Below, piece by piece: positions 23,427 through 34,200 of a DNA stretch of 64,000 bases. Position numbers and translations under genes: made by a program. This stretch comes from Nissolia schottii. Taxonomy: Eukaryota > Streptophyta > Magnoliopsida > Fabales > Fabaceae. The first letter of the stretch is position 1. Each line of letters begins with the position of its first letter. The notes beneath the pieces are model-generated. The model had not been told where the DNA came from. It saw only the letters and a program-made list of their open reading frames with translations, and made no database searches. The stretch is taken from positions 518,124-582,123 of the forward strand of contig QANU01076562.1 of NCBI GenBank assembly GCA_003254905.1, in the 5' to 3' direction.

Positions 23427-23869
23427 TGTAAGATTATTTTTTAATCTTATGATAATATGGTCTATGTAACTAATAGTAGTACTAACTCTAATAAAAGGAA
23501 ATTAAGATAATGACAATTAATTCTATAAAAGATGATAGAGTTACTGTGGGGGGTATTTTGGTAAAGTCAACCATTCCCTCTCCCTTATAAATTAGATGAC
23601 AGTTACTCAAAGAAAAACAATGATTCACAAAGGATTCAGAAATTATTAGGGTTTAAGGTCTGCCTGAAGAAAACGCTCTTCTCACCATCAGAAGGACTTG
23701 AAATGATCAAATAGCTAGGAGAAAAGAATCAATCGATTCAATCACGATATGGATCCGGAGTATGTTGTTCTTATCCTTAATCTCGTTTTACAGTGTGATA
23801 ATCATGAATTTCAAGATCCAAATTCAATGGTTATTTTCTGAACTGGTTATGGAAAATTACAAACTTATA
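23427..23869 (+). repeat. 3' LTR of the copia element
   Basis: Co-linear with 17866-18306 throughout, with scattered substitutions and small indels. Preceded by the purine run AAGTAGGAGAT, the likely polypurine tract. The last bases are TTATA where the 5' LTR has TTACA. Confidence 0.9.
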
Positions 23870-23874
23870 CGCAC

Positions 23875-24641
23875 ACAATGCAGAAAACAACAAAGCCAAA
23901 CAAACACAAAGTCACGAGCGAACTCGAAGAGACTTGCCGATAAACTTGGTTCTTCCTCACTAAGTCCTCTTTTACCACTCTGATGTTTCTACTCCTCGAC
24001 TACAAGTGATCCTCTTCAACTGCAATTGGCCCAAAACCAGGTTGTCTGCGATGGGTTTGTGCCTATGCTTGTGTATGCGTGTGCGCGCTTCATTACCTAT
24101 GAACATAGAAAAAAAAATATTTTGTTACAAATTAAAAGTGTCAATTTTCATAATAAGCCATATATGGCTTGCAAAATTTTTAAGGACAAATGATACGGAA
24201 TTATTATGAGTTCACATTGGCAGCAGTGTGATTAATTTTCTTTGTGGTGCATACAACTTATATTTGATTATATTACATTTTTAAAGTGATATTTGTGTCT
24301 CATTCTTCAATTTTTTTGGGTGGTTTCTCATGTCTCAAGGATAAATACCCCTTTCTATTAAACTTTTCTATTTTTGATAATTTTTAGAACTAAATTCATT
24401 AATTTTTATCATCATTTTATGATTTAATATGACATATTGATGCGTCATATAATTTAATGTAATAAATTAATATTTTTCAATATAATATTTATGGAGAGAT
24501 GCATCATAAATTCAAATGGTTCGCAAATATCTAAATCTCTTTTAAATTGACTCTTTTAATAATTTGACTAATGAAAAGTTTGTTAAGATCATATCATTCA
24601 TGAAATAATGACAAAAATCTATGGATTTAGTTATAAAATTA
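23875..24641. other. Intergenic, nothing recognised
   Basis: Some moderately GC-rich sequence just after the retrotransposon (23880-24080), with no recognisable protein or element end. Confidence 0.5.
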
Positions 24642-24826
24642 GGGTTATGTTAACAAGTGCCTTAACTCTTAAGGACACTTGTTAAGTAGAAATGCTTTAT
24701 TGAAAAATTAAAATTTTTAAAGTTTCTAATACATTAAACATTTTAAGTTTTTGTTTTTTCAATGAAACATTTTTACTTTTGAGTTCTTTAACAAGCAACC
24801 TAAAGGCACTAGTTAACAAATCTCTA
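24642..24826. mobile_element. Small MITE, 'AACAAGTGTC' family, copy 2
   Basis: Left TTAACAAGTGCCTTAACTCT and right AAAGGCACTAGTTAACAAAT form an inverted pair. Internally TTAAGGACACTTGTTAAG repeats the terminal motif. Clearest of the three copies. Confidence 0.6.
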
Positions 24827-25156
24827 AAAATTATTGAAAGTAGAAAAATTTTAATAATAAATCATATTTATCCAGTGAGTGACGTGAAAAACTACCACTT
24901 TTTTATATCACTTTCTAATCGGAACGCTCTTCTTTTACGAGTTGTGAGTCTGTGACAAAGGTAAATAATTAACATTTGGAAAAATAATGATTTTTAGTGG
25001 AACAGTAAGAGAGATGTTTTTGTCGTGGGCAATGAACATATATAAGCATATGGATGGTTTAATTACTAATCATTTTGTATATAATATTTTTTTTCTATTT
25101 TAATTATCTAAAATCAAACACTATACATACTAAGGTGAAAAGGTAAATGTATATAA

Positions 25157-25427
25157 TACTCCTTCTGTCCCTTTTTTGTTGTCATTTTTTTTTACAAAAC
25201 ACACATCATTTAAGAAATTATTTAATTGACACTAAGATAGAAAATAGAGTATGTAGACAAAATTAACCTTGAGTAGTTCATAATTAAGTGTTATCGGGAG
25301 TATTAGTGATAGCGAAGGTAAACTTGCAAAAAATAAATTTAATATTTTCTTAATTTACTCAAATGACAAATAGTACTGGACAACTTTTTGTTTGAGAAAT
25401 GAAAACAAAAAGTAGATAGAGAAAATA
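25157..25427. mobile_element. Stowaway-like MITE
   Basis: Left end TACTCCTTCTGTCCCTTTTT; the right end AACAAAAAGTAGATAGAG is a decayed inverted partner. Confidence 0.55.
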
Positions 25428-25622
25428 ATATGTCTATTTTTTTTTATAAAAAAATTGACAATGAAAATGGAACTTAGATTGAGCTTATTCCAAGGATCAT
25501 TTAAGCAGCTAGAACATCTAAAGATTCATGTCTCCCATTTTGGATTTGTGGGTCGATGCACATGTGCGTTTTTCCGTAGAAACCATTTATTTCAACCCCT
25601 TTTGTGGAGTTCAGTTTAACAA
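25428..25622. other. Intergenic, nothing recognised
   Basis: Short spacer between two MITEs. Confidence 0.5.
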
Positions 25623-25822
25623 TACTCCCTCCTTTCCATGGCGATATCTTCTATTTTTAGATTAATAATTCAATATATTTAAATATAATTATATTTAGAT
25701 GCATTATATTACAAATAAATCTAAAAATATAAGAGATTACTATTAATTATATTTAGATAGATTAGATTACGAATGAATATAAAAAAATAAAAAAGAACTG
25801 CCATTATGAAATGAAGCTATAA
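25623..25822. mobile_element. Stowaway-like MITE, degraded
   Basis: Left end TACTCCCTCCTTTCCATGGC. The right end (ACTGCCATTATGAAATGAAG) is only partly complementary. The core has the internal ATTATATTTAGAT repeats common in this family. Confidence 0.45.
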
Positions 25823-25839
25823 GTTGAGATAATATGTTA

Positions 25840-26110
25840 TACTTCTTTCGTCCATTTTTTGTTATATTTTTTAAACAAATATTTATCTAGGATTAATTGT
25901 CATTTAATTATATTAAGAAAGTATATTAAATGCATTTTTTATACTTATACCTGTGTTATCTCTCATACTTTCCATAACACTTAATAACTATAACATTTAT
26001 TACTTAATGTTAATTTTGTCTATATTTTCTCTATCTTAATGTTAATTAAATAATTTTTTAATCTGTGTGTTTTTGTTAAAAACGATAACAAAAAGTGGAC
26101 GAAAAGAGTA
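25840..26110. mobile_element. Stowaway-like MITE
   Basis: Ends TACTTCTTTCGTCCATTTTT and, reversed, TACTCTTTTCGTCCACTTTT form a clear inverted pair with TA at both edges. Its core is similar to the MITEs at 1739 and 27916. Confidence 0.75.
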
Positions 26111-26483
26111 TATAATATTAGCAAGGCTTACTAATCAAAATCAAATAAACATGTACAAATTCAATGTAAACGTTAGACATTTGAAGAGTCTTGCCTCCAA
26201 CATATTCAACAAGGTTTAAGGCTGTTTAGTGTTTGGGGAAAACATGTTTAGTGGCATAAGTTTTTTTTTTAATGTGACGTGGCATAAGAGTTTCAAGAGG
26301 CATTGACTTTGGTAAGGTATGTATATTTTCTTTTAACAAAGTTGAGACATAGAAAGAGAATTTAGCATTTAAATAACAATAATGCTTAAATAATCAACTA
26401 TGATATGCCAAGAAGTAAACTTGATGGCCTTCACACTTTGCAAACTACTGCAAAAGTCAATGTTTTCCTTTAATTAATTAAGG
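26111..26483. other. Intergenic, nothing recognised
   Basis: No gene or element recognised. Confidence 0.5.
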
Positions 26484-26650
26484 AAAAAGTTATCAAGGAC
26501 ACTTGTTAAAATTATAAAAGTAGAATGTTTTAAGTTTTTACATGTTTCTAATGCATTAAAAATTTATTAATTTTAGTTTTTTCATATAATATTTTCTTTT
26601 TTTTGCTTTCTTAATAAGTATCATAAGAGTACTGATTAACAAAAACTCAT
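26484..26650. mobile_element. Small MITE, 'AACAAGTGTC' family, copy 3
   Basis: Left AAGTTATCAAGGACACTTGT, right AGTACTGATTAACAAAAACT. The core (GTTTCTAATGCATTAAAAAT) matches copy 2 (GTTTCTAATACATTAAACAT). Confidence 0.5.
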
Positions 26651-27627
26651 TAATCAGAGATTTCTTTTATTTAACTAGTGCTACGTGTAATAATTTAGGC
26701 GAGTTGGTCTCTATTAAAATGCCGCAATTAACAATATGACAATAAGAGTATAAGGATAAGGATTTAATTTTGATCCTTCATCCCATTAATTTCTTTTTAT
26801 TTATATGAGAGTGGATTTTCTCATAACATCTCTGCCATCAATTTACTATGAAAAGATAAAGAGTTTAAAAAAATGTGTATATGTTGGAGATAAACACATG
26901 AGAAAATCATATATAATTTTTAGATGAAATGATTCGTTTTTATGTACGAAGATTTATCGTATTTTTTGTTGTTAAAATCTGCCTCATCAAATATTTTATA
27001 TAATTATTGGTTAGCTTTTTTTTTTTTGCTTGGAAGAGTATGATCAATTAACACGTGTAGTTTACTTTTGGAAAATTCCAAACCATGATTTGGCCAAAGG
27101 CTTGTCTCTTTGTAATTTTGTCCAAACCATAATTATTGGGATTTAAAAAATTAAACCAAAATCATGTAGTTTTGCGTTGCACGCCTTCCTTAAGTGTGGT
27201 CTAAAACTTGTGAACTCCTATAATCTTGTGCCTTGAAATTGTGTTTAGAGATTGTTTAATTTTCAATATTCATATATTTATTCTTTTTCTAAAGTCAATT
27301 CTGTCCATGTCTGAAAGCTCCGTGGTTCATATGACTGTGATTATTCTACGGATAAATTCTTCAGTCTTGAAAACGATTTCATAAGATTCAACTTGTGATA
27401 AAATCTATTACAAAATTGAGGAATATCAATGTCTTACTATTTCTAGCAACAACGGCAAGATTAAGAAGACGCAGGGAAGTATAATTTAATATATCTCCTT
27501 CGAAATCATTAAGGGTAAATGTTACCTCTCCAAGCTGGCAAGGGATGATTTCAAAGTATTAAAAAGTAATAACCCGTACATAGAAGTAATTACTCGTTGC
27601 CAAAATAACATCGTAATTATTTCCATT

Positions 27628-27629
<2 letters not shown>
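26651..27629. other. Intergenic, nothing recognised
   Basis: No coding signal or element end was recognised. Confidence 0.5.

Positions 27630-27672
<43 letters not shown>
27630..27672. repeat. (TA)n microsatellite
   Basis: About 21 uninterrupted TA units. Confidence 0.95.
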
Positions 27673-27679
<7 letters not shown>

Positions 27680-27915
27680 AGAAGACAGATAGGGGGCGGG
27701 GCAAATAAACAATTGAGAAGGAGAAATAATGTTTTGAAAACAAGAGTGGCTAATCAATAATCCAATGGACAGCGCCGCCTCAGTGATCTAGCTACGTGTT
27801 AGTTTTGCATGAAAATGTCAACAGTGAAGGTTGAACCCAGAGGATGACCTCTTTGGTCATTTCACCACCATAGAATAAAGAGGAGGGGAGATAACACATA
27901 CTAAAGCTAGAGTTG

Positions 27916-28196
27916 TGCTTCCTTTGTCTACCTTTTTTTTTTTTTTTTCATTTTTCAAATAAAAAATTATTTAAAAGTATTTGTTATTTGTATAGATTAA
28001 GAAAAATTAAATGTATTTTTATAAGTTTATCATTGTTATATCTGATATTCTCAATAACATTTAATTATTATAACACTAATTATTCAAGGTTAATTTTATT
28101 TACACACTTTATATTTTTTAAATCTTAGTATCAATTAAATAATTTTTTAAACTGTGTTTTATAAAAAATGATAACACAAAGTGGACGGAATGAGTA
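27916..28196. mobile_element. Stowaway-like MITE
   Basis: Right end, reversed, TACTCATTCCGTCCACTTTG; left end GCTTCCTTTGTCTACCTTTT, decayed. The AT-rich core reads as chance Phe/Ile-rich open frames. Confidence 0.65.
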
Positions 28197-28305
28197 TTAT
28201 TTATAGTCATTTAAGTTGTAAAATGTCGACACGTATATTCATAATTGTATGAGATTTTATTCAACATTTTATCCCTTTTAATATTAATTTTTTATTTGAG
28301 TATAT

Positions 28306-28440
28306 TTCCTTCCATCCCTTTTTAGTTATTATTTTTAACTTTTAGATATATTATTGATTAAATATATTCAGATGCAATTAAACATTAAGTAAAAAATAAA
28401 TCTAAAAATAAAAAATAGACAAATAATATAAAGGAGAAAA
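28306..28440. mobile_element. Short MITE remnant
   Basis: CCTTCCATCCCTTTTTAGTT at the left and AATAATATAAAGGAG at the right resemble decayed ends of the same Stowaway-like family. Confidence 0.35.
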
Positions 28441-29110
28441 AATAATAAATATATATGTATTAACACGATATCCCACGATTATATCATGAGTAATAAAATT
28501 TTTCAAAAAGCTATGAGGTGGTTTTTCAAACTCCACGTTACTCATATCTTCAATACGAAGACCGGTTTGCCCCCCATCAAATAAAACAAAGAGTTTTTAT
28601 TTTTCCTCTTTTGTTGTTAGGAGAATACTCTAATTCATCTCTAAATATGTTATCGATTTTTGTATTGATTTTTGAAAAAAAAAACTTATCAATTAATTTT
28701 TAAACATTTCAAACGTTATCTTTATTAATTTTATTAGTCCTTCCATCTAAAAAAAAATTTAAGAACTAATTAGAACATTCTCATTTTATTATTTGTTGTG
28801 TAATTTTAAGTGAGAGAAAAAAGTTATTTAAGAGAGGATATTTTGAAAGGACTATATTATCTAAATACAGGAGCCTTTAAATCAAATAAGAGTTAAAAAA
28901 TATTATTTAAATCATTAAAAAATATAAATAATTTGTCATTTTTAAGTCTACAAAGTGTAAGAGTTATGAGAGAGACGAGGAGAGAGGGAGAGCTGCAATA
29001 GAAAAATAAATAAATTAATTAAAAAAAGGCCTTATCATTTGTTTGGTAATTTGGTTGCATTCAATTCTTCTCTCTCTCTTATTACTACTCTCTCCTCAAA
29101 GCTATTCGAT
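28441..29110. other. Upstream region of the TGA gene
   Basis: AT-rich sequence leading into the promoter. No upstream gene or element was recognised. A stretch of AGAGAGACGAGGAGAGAGGG lies at about 28970-28990. Confidence 0.5.
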
Positions 29111-29120
29111 TATATATAAC
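29111..29120 (+). promoter_or_regulatory. Probable TATA box of the TGA gene
   Basis: TATATATAAC, followed about 10 bases later by a (CT)n tract (29127-29156). The first in-frame ATG lies about 110 bases downstream, a plausible leader length. CT-rich leaders are common in plant genes. Confidence 0.6.
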
Positions 29121-29181
29121 CGACTCTCTCTATTTCTCTCTCTCTCTCTCTCTCAGATTCACAAAGGAAGGAAAGCAAAAA

Positions 29182-29223
29182 ATGATTTTGAGTGGAAGAA
29201 AGAGAAGGCGGTTTGGCCATTGA
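29182..29223 (+). CDS. uORF of 13 codons overlapping the TGA start codon
   Basis: ATG at 29182 opens a 13-residue frame (MILSGRKRRRFGH) out of frame with the main protein. Its TGA stop (29221-29223) shares an A with the main ATG (29223-29225), giving TGATG. If the main start is 29223, translation would depend on leaky scanning or stop-start reinitiation, so this small frame could lower TGA protein output. No conservation data are available here; it may be chance. Confidence 0.4.
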   Translation: MILSGRKRRRFGH

Positions 29224-31178
29224 TGGGGCTAACGAGAGCTTTATTGAAAGGAGAGCAGAAAAAAGAAGAGGAGGAAGAAGGGACAAAGTTTTTGGATTCC
29301 TCACCAGTTATATTCAATATGATGGCTTCAAGTGTTAAGAGTACCAACCCAACAATAACCACTCAGCTTGAACCTCTTCCACCACCTCAACACAGTCATC
29401 ATCATTACAGCTTTCATCATCAACAACATCATCAAATACAAGAGCACCAAATTTCCTTTGGGATGATGCAATCTTCTTCATCCTCCTCTATCCCCGGAGA
29501 CAACTACTTGTGAGTCTATATATTGTACTCTCCCTTACTCTTCCTGCATATATATACATGCTTGATCATACCTTTTTCTAGGAGAAAAAAATTATTATTA
29601 TGATTTATAAGATGTTTTGATTAATCAAAATGAGCTAGCTAACATAGGATGAGATGAATCAGTTTGTCTTATGTTTTTTATTCTTGTGATTTCACATATA
29701 TGAATATGTGCTTTTGTTTTGTGTCAGCAGAAACAACAAGGACTCCTCCGGAGCTTATGATTTGGGTGAATTGGATCAAGCACTTTTTCTCTATCTTGAT
29801 GGACAACAACAAGACCACTCCTCAAGTGTTCAAGACCAAAGACGTGAGCTCTTAATTTCTCTCTCTCTCTCTCTCTCTCTCTCATCAAAGTCAAAAAAGA
29901 GGGAACTTTACCTCTCATCACTTTTAGTTTGTTCCTTTTTCCCTTTTCTTTTTTGGTTTGGAGAGGGTCACAACAAAAGCATGTCCAGAGCAGATATTCA
30001 TATCTGCAGCATATAGTACATGCCTTTGACCAGATCCTTTGCTTCCAGGGAGAGCTAAAAGGAGAAGAAACAAAAACAAGGGTGCAGTAGCTAGCTATTT
30101 CCACATTTTTTTATTTTTATTTTTTAAAAAAACAATTAAAAAGAAAGCGGAAATCTATTCCTCTCAGCTCTCTCCGTTATTTTATTTTATTTGTTTCTTT
30201 TGTTTTTATTGCTTGGAGTTGGAGGCCGTGAGACCATGACATGTAACAAACCGGGTGTCACGACCTCCTTGAAAATTTACACATGTACTGAAAAGTGGAA
30301 CCTGTGGGGGGGGGGGTATGGGTGTGCCTTTTTCTTTTATCTCCACTTTCTGTTTGGATATGGCATAGCGCTACAAATGCATGATCATAACATATTCCCC
30401 TTTTTCATGCCTCACACATCTCCCCTCTTTTTTCCTTTTTCACTCCTCCCTTAATTAACTTCTATATCACTTGTGCACATGTATTTAAGCGCACATATTA
30501 TTATATATTGAGATGCTGATGAGTTTTGTGCGTGCATGCTTGCCTGCCTCTCCATCGATCGGCAGAGAATAACTCTTCCTCCTCGTCATCAGTAATGAGG
30601 CCTCCCACTCTCAACATTTTCCCCTCTCAGCCTATGCACGTTGACCCATCATCATCCAATTCCAAGGTATAATTAGTTATTATTCACTGCTACATGTTAG
30701 CTATTGAGTTATAAATATTAGTAACGTATCAATATTATAATAAAAATTATATAACACACTTTGGTATGTATATTATACTATTAATAGACTTTATTGTTGT
30801 TTGTGGTTGACTTTGATACAGGCTAGCATGGGATTAGTTTCTTCACAACCCAACGGTTCCAAGAGGCCGTCGGAGTTGGCCAACCCAAGGAACGATGCCG
30901 CTTCTGCCCCTCCGCAACCACCACCCAAAGCTGTCAAGGTCGTACCTGTTACTATATATTTTATCATAAATGAATTTGAACAACGAGGTTCCGAGCTTTA
31001 ATTTAATAATTAATTTTGTGTGTCACAAGTCATAGTTTAATGCTACGAGTGTGTGTACCACAGCAGCGAGAGAGCAACCGCAAGGGTCCAACATCAAGTT
31101 CTGAACAAGAAGGACCAAAAACACCAGATCCCAAGGTTCTTCCATCTCCATTTTCAACCCAGCTATAATCAAATGATG

Positions 31179-31213
<35 letters not shown>

Positions 31214-34200
31214 CTTTAAAAAACGTTACAAATGTACAGACACTGAGAAGGCTTGCTCAGAATAGAGAGGCAGCTAAGAAAAGCAGGCTTAGGAAAAAGG
31301 CAAGTCAACACAATTAATTCATCTCATCAGCTCATGTGTTGTTTTTACACATTTTTGGATCATAGACTCATCAATCAAAGCTTTGCTTTGCACCAATTTA
31401 TGTCTCTTAATTTCTATGATCCCAGGCATATGTTCAGCAGCTAGAGTCGAGTAGGATTAGGCTTAACCAGCTGGAACAAGAGCTACAGCGCGCCAGAGCC
31501 CAAGTAAGCAAAACATTAAAGGGGGAGCCCTTATCATCTTTTATATATAACATTCACTCAATGCCATATATGGACTATGACATTCGGTATAGTTTTTTGA
31601 CCCCAAACACAAGCAGCATTATTTGCAACTTACAAATTACTATATTTTTGTGTTTGTATTTTAGGGCATGTTCTTGGGTGGAGGAGGAGGAGGAGGAGGT
31701 GCACTTTTGGGAGGGGATCAGCAAGGCCTTCCTCTCGCTATTAACGCCATAAGCCCAGGTCCCTCTCAATTTGCAACATATATAATAATATTCATGAAAT
31801 NNNNNNNNNNNNNNNNNNNNNNNNNNNNNNNNNNNNNNNNNNNNNNNNNNNNNNNNNNNNNNNNNNNNNNNNNNNNNNNNNNNNNNNNNNNNNNNNNNNN
31901 NNNNNNNNNNNNNNNNNNNNNNNNNNNNNNNNNNNNNNNNNNNNNNNNNNNNNNNNNNNNNNNNNNNNNNNNNNNNNNNNNNNNNNNNNNNNNNNNNNNN
32001 NNNNNNNNNNNNNNNNNNNNNNNNNNNNNNNNNNNNNNNNNNNNNNNNNNNNNNNNNNNNNNNNNNNNNNNNNNNNNNNNNNNNNNNNNNNNNNNNNNNN
32101 NNNNNNNNNNNNNNNNNNNNNNNNNNNNNNNNNNNNNNNNNNNNNNNNNNNNNNNNNNNNNNNNNNNNNNNNNNNNNNNNNNNNNNNNNNNNNNNNNNNN
32201 NNNNNNNNNNNNNNNNNNNNNNNNNNNNNNNNNNNNNNNNNNNNNNNNNNNNNNNNNNNNNNNNNNNNNNNNNNNNNNNNNNNNNNNNNNNNNNNNNNNN
32301 NNNNNNNNNNNNNNNNNNNNNNNNNNNNNNNNNNNNNNNNNNNNNNNNNNNAAAAAGATGTTGATGTTTGTCTATAAATTATTAATGAATGAAACTCCGT
32401 TTTGTCGGTGGGGCTAGACCAAAGAAAATCGGAGGGGCTATGAATTCAATGTCATCAATGAATGACGAAAGGAATCATGAAATTTTTCCAACTTTCCAGT
32501 AATGTGTTAGCGTTAGGCTCCATTCCCATAAAGACATAGGCCTTTTAACTCCAATTTCTGGTTGGAAATGTGAGATATCGATTAAGGAAAGAAAAAAAAA
32601 AAAAAAAAAAGGAAAGAGTGTGGCACACGGGTCTCTATCTCTCGTTTTCTTCTTCCCTGTTGTTGATGGGAATAAAGTTCTCCTTCCATACCCCCATCTC
32701 TTTCTTTGTACTGTGGATAATCTATTAACACATTACTCCTTCCGTTTAATAATATAGGTTACTGTTATTTTTTTATATATTCATAAATTAATGTATTTAA
32801 ATACCATTCACATTGAGATACATTAATTTAAAAAAGTATAAAAAAAATAAAGTGATAGGCATACATAAGATAGAGATACTTTTTCTAAGTTACGGAACGA
32901 AGTATATATGTTTATACATTGATATTGATGAGATGTGTTTATGTGTGTATAATTAAGCTAATATTGAGTCAAATTGAGCCTCTGACGGAGCAACAAATAC
33001 TGGGAATATGTGGGTTGCAACAATCAATGCAACTAGCAGAAGAAGCTCTCTCCCAAGGGCTTGAGGAACTCAATCAGTCTCTCTTGGACACTATCACTTC
33101 TGACTCTTTGAGCAGTCCTCCCGTTATGGCCAACTACATGGGGCAGATGGCCGTGGCCTTGAACAAGCTCTCCACCCTCGAAGGTTTCGTTAAACAGGTA
33201 CCTTAATTAATTACATTCATTATTAATTTGTTATATCTATGACTATTATGGTTGTTGTTTTACTTGCGGTACATTACACTTGTTACGTGGACACAAACTT
33301 AGGGTGACTATTTTCCCTTCACCAACTGGTGATAAATTCTAGAACCCTCCTATCAAGAATTTAAATAAGGTGTTAATAAATTTGAATTTAGACACGCTCA
33401 TAAAAAGTGGATTCCACAAATTTTTGTTCAAAGTATAATTACATATTTATTAATCCCACCAATTTTTTTTTTCTATTGTGCCTAAATACAAATTTATTAG
33501 GTGTGGGTCTGTAGCAGAATTTTCCCATAAAATTACACTATATATTTAGTGGTGATCAAAATTGGAGGTTGTTGGATTTGGTGTTGGTGATTTGTGGCCA
33601 TCTGATCTTGGTTGGTTAGTTTTTGGTGGTCCCCACATGATCATGTTTCCTAACGGATCTCATGCATGGGGTGAGGCAGGAACAAGAATCTGTTCCTATT
33701 TGGGTAGAGAGACCTGCCCCAACCCCATGAACCACTCCTTCCATGCATGCCCCTCTCGAATTGAGGTGGTTACATGGAATCTCCAAACACGGATTTTATG
33801 AAATAACTGCATTTTATATGGCACTTCTCCTTATATATTTAGCCATACTTTGGAGTGGTCCAAATGTTTATTTCTCGAAAAGGACTCTAGTTCCTTTCGG
33901 GTTTATTTGGTACAGGTACTTGGATACATTACATAAATATACCCGGACGCAGGCTACAAACAGAGCTAATGCACCTTAATAAGGAAAAATTACATGCAAT
34001 CAAATTGAAGGTGTGTGTGTTGTTAAGCTTAAAAGTGGTAGGACATTTATTTCCCAGTTATAGTAGTTGTTAGGATAAAGCGAACAAATTTATATATAAG
34101 CTTTATATTGTGCATATATTTTTAAATAAATGATTGGATAAAGTTAATTAGTACTTGGACGCATACCATGATAAGAACAATAGAACATTCAGCTCATAAG

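Larger units (their letters stand above)
17866..23869 (+). mobile_element. Ty1/copia (Tork-like) LTR retrotransposon, full-length but decayed
   Basis: Two direct LTRs (17866-18306 and 23427-23869) enclose a primer-binding site, gag and pol in copia order (protease, integrase, reverse transcriptase, RNase H). Flanks CACAC (17861-17865) and CGCAC (23870-23874) match at 4 of 5 bases, as expected for a decayed 5-bp duplication. The LTRs differ at many scattered positions and the coding region has several stops and frameshifts, so the element is old and cannot move on its own. The lineage call rests on the RNase H and RT wording (IPYDSVVGSLMYAQ, LQGTKDHMLTY), as in TNT1/Tork elements. Between primer site and gag it carries an antisense kinesin exon. 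Confidence 0.92.

Noticed and set aside
29043..29222. Upstream extension of the TGA first exon to an earlier ATG
   Set aside because: It would place the start before the TATA box and translate the CT-rich leader; no family similarity in that part.
30307..30315. Run of nine G as a functional G-rich element
   Set aside because: A short homopolymer in a TGA intron; no further G-runs at quadruplex spacing.
31668..32417. 249-codon frame across the N run
   Set aside because: Translates the assembly gap; only the first part is a real exon (to 31758).
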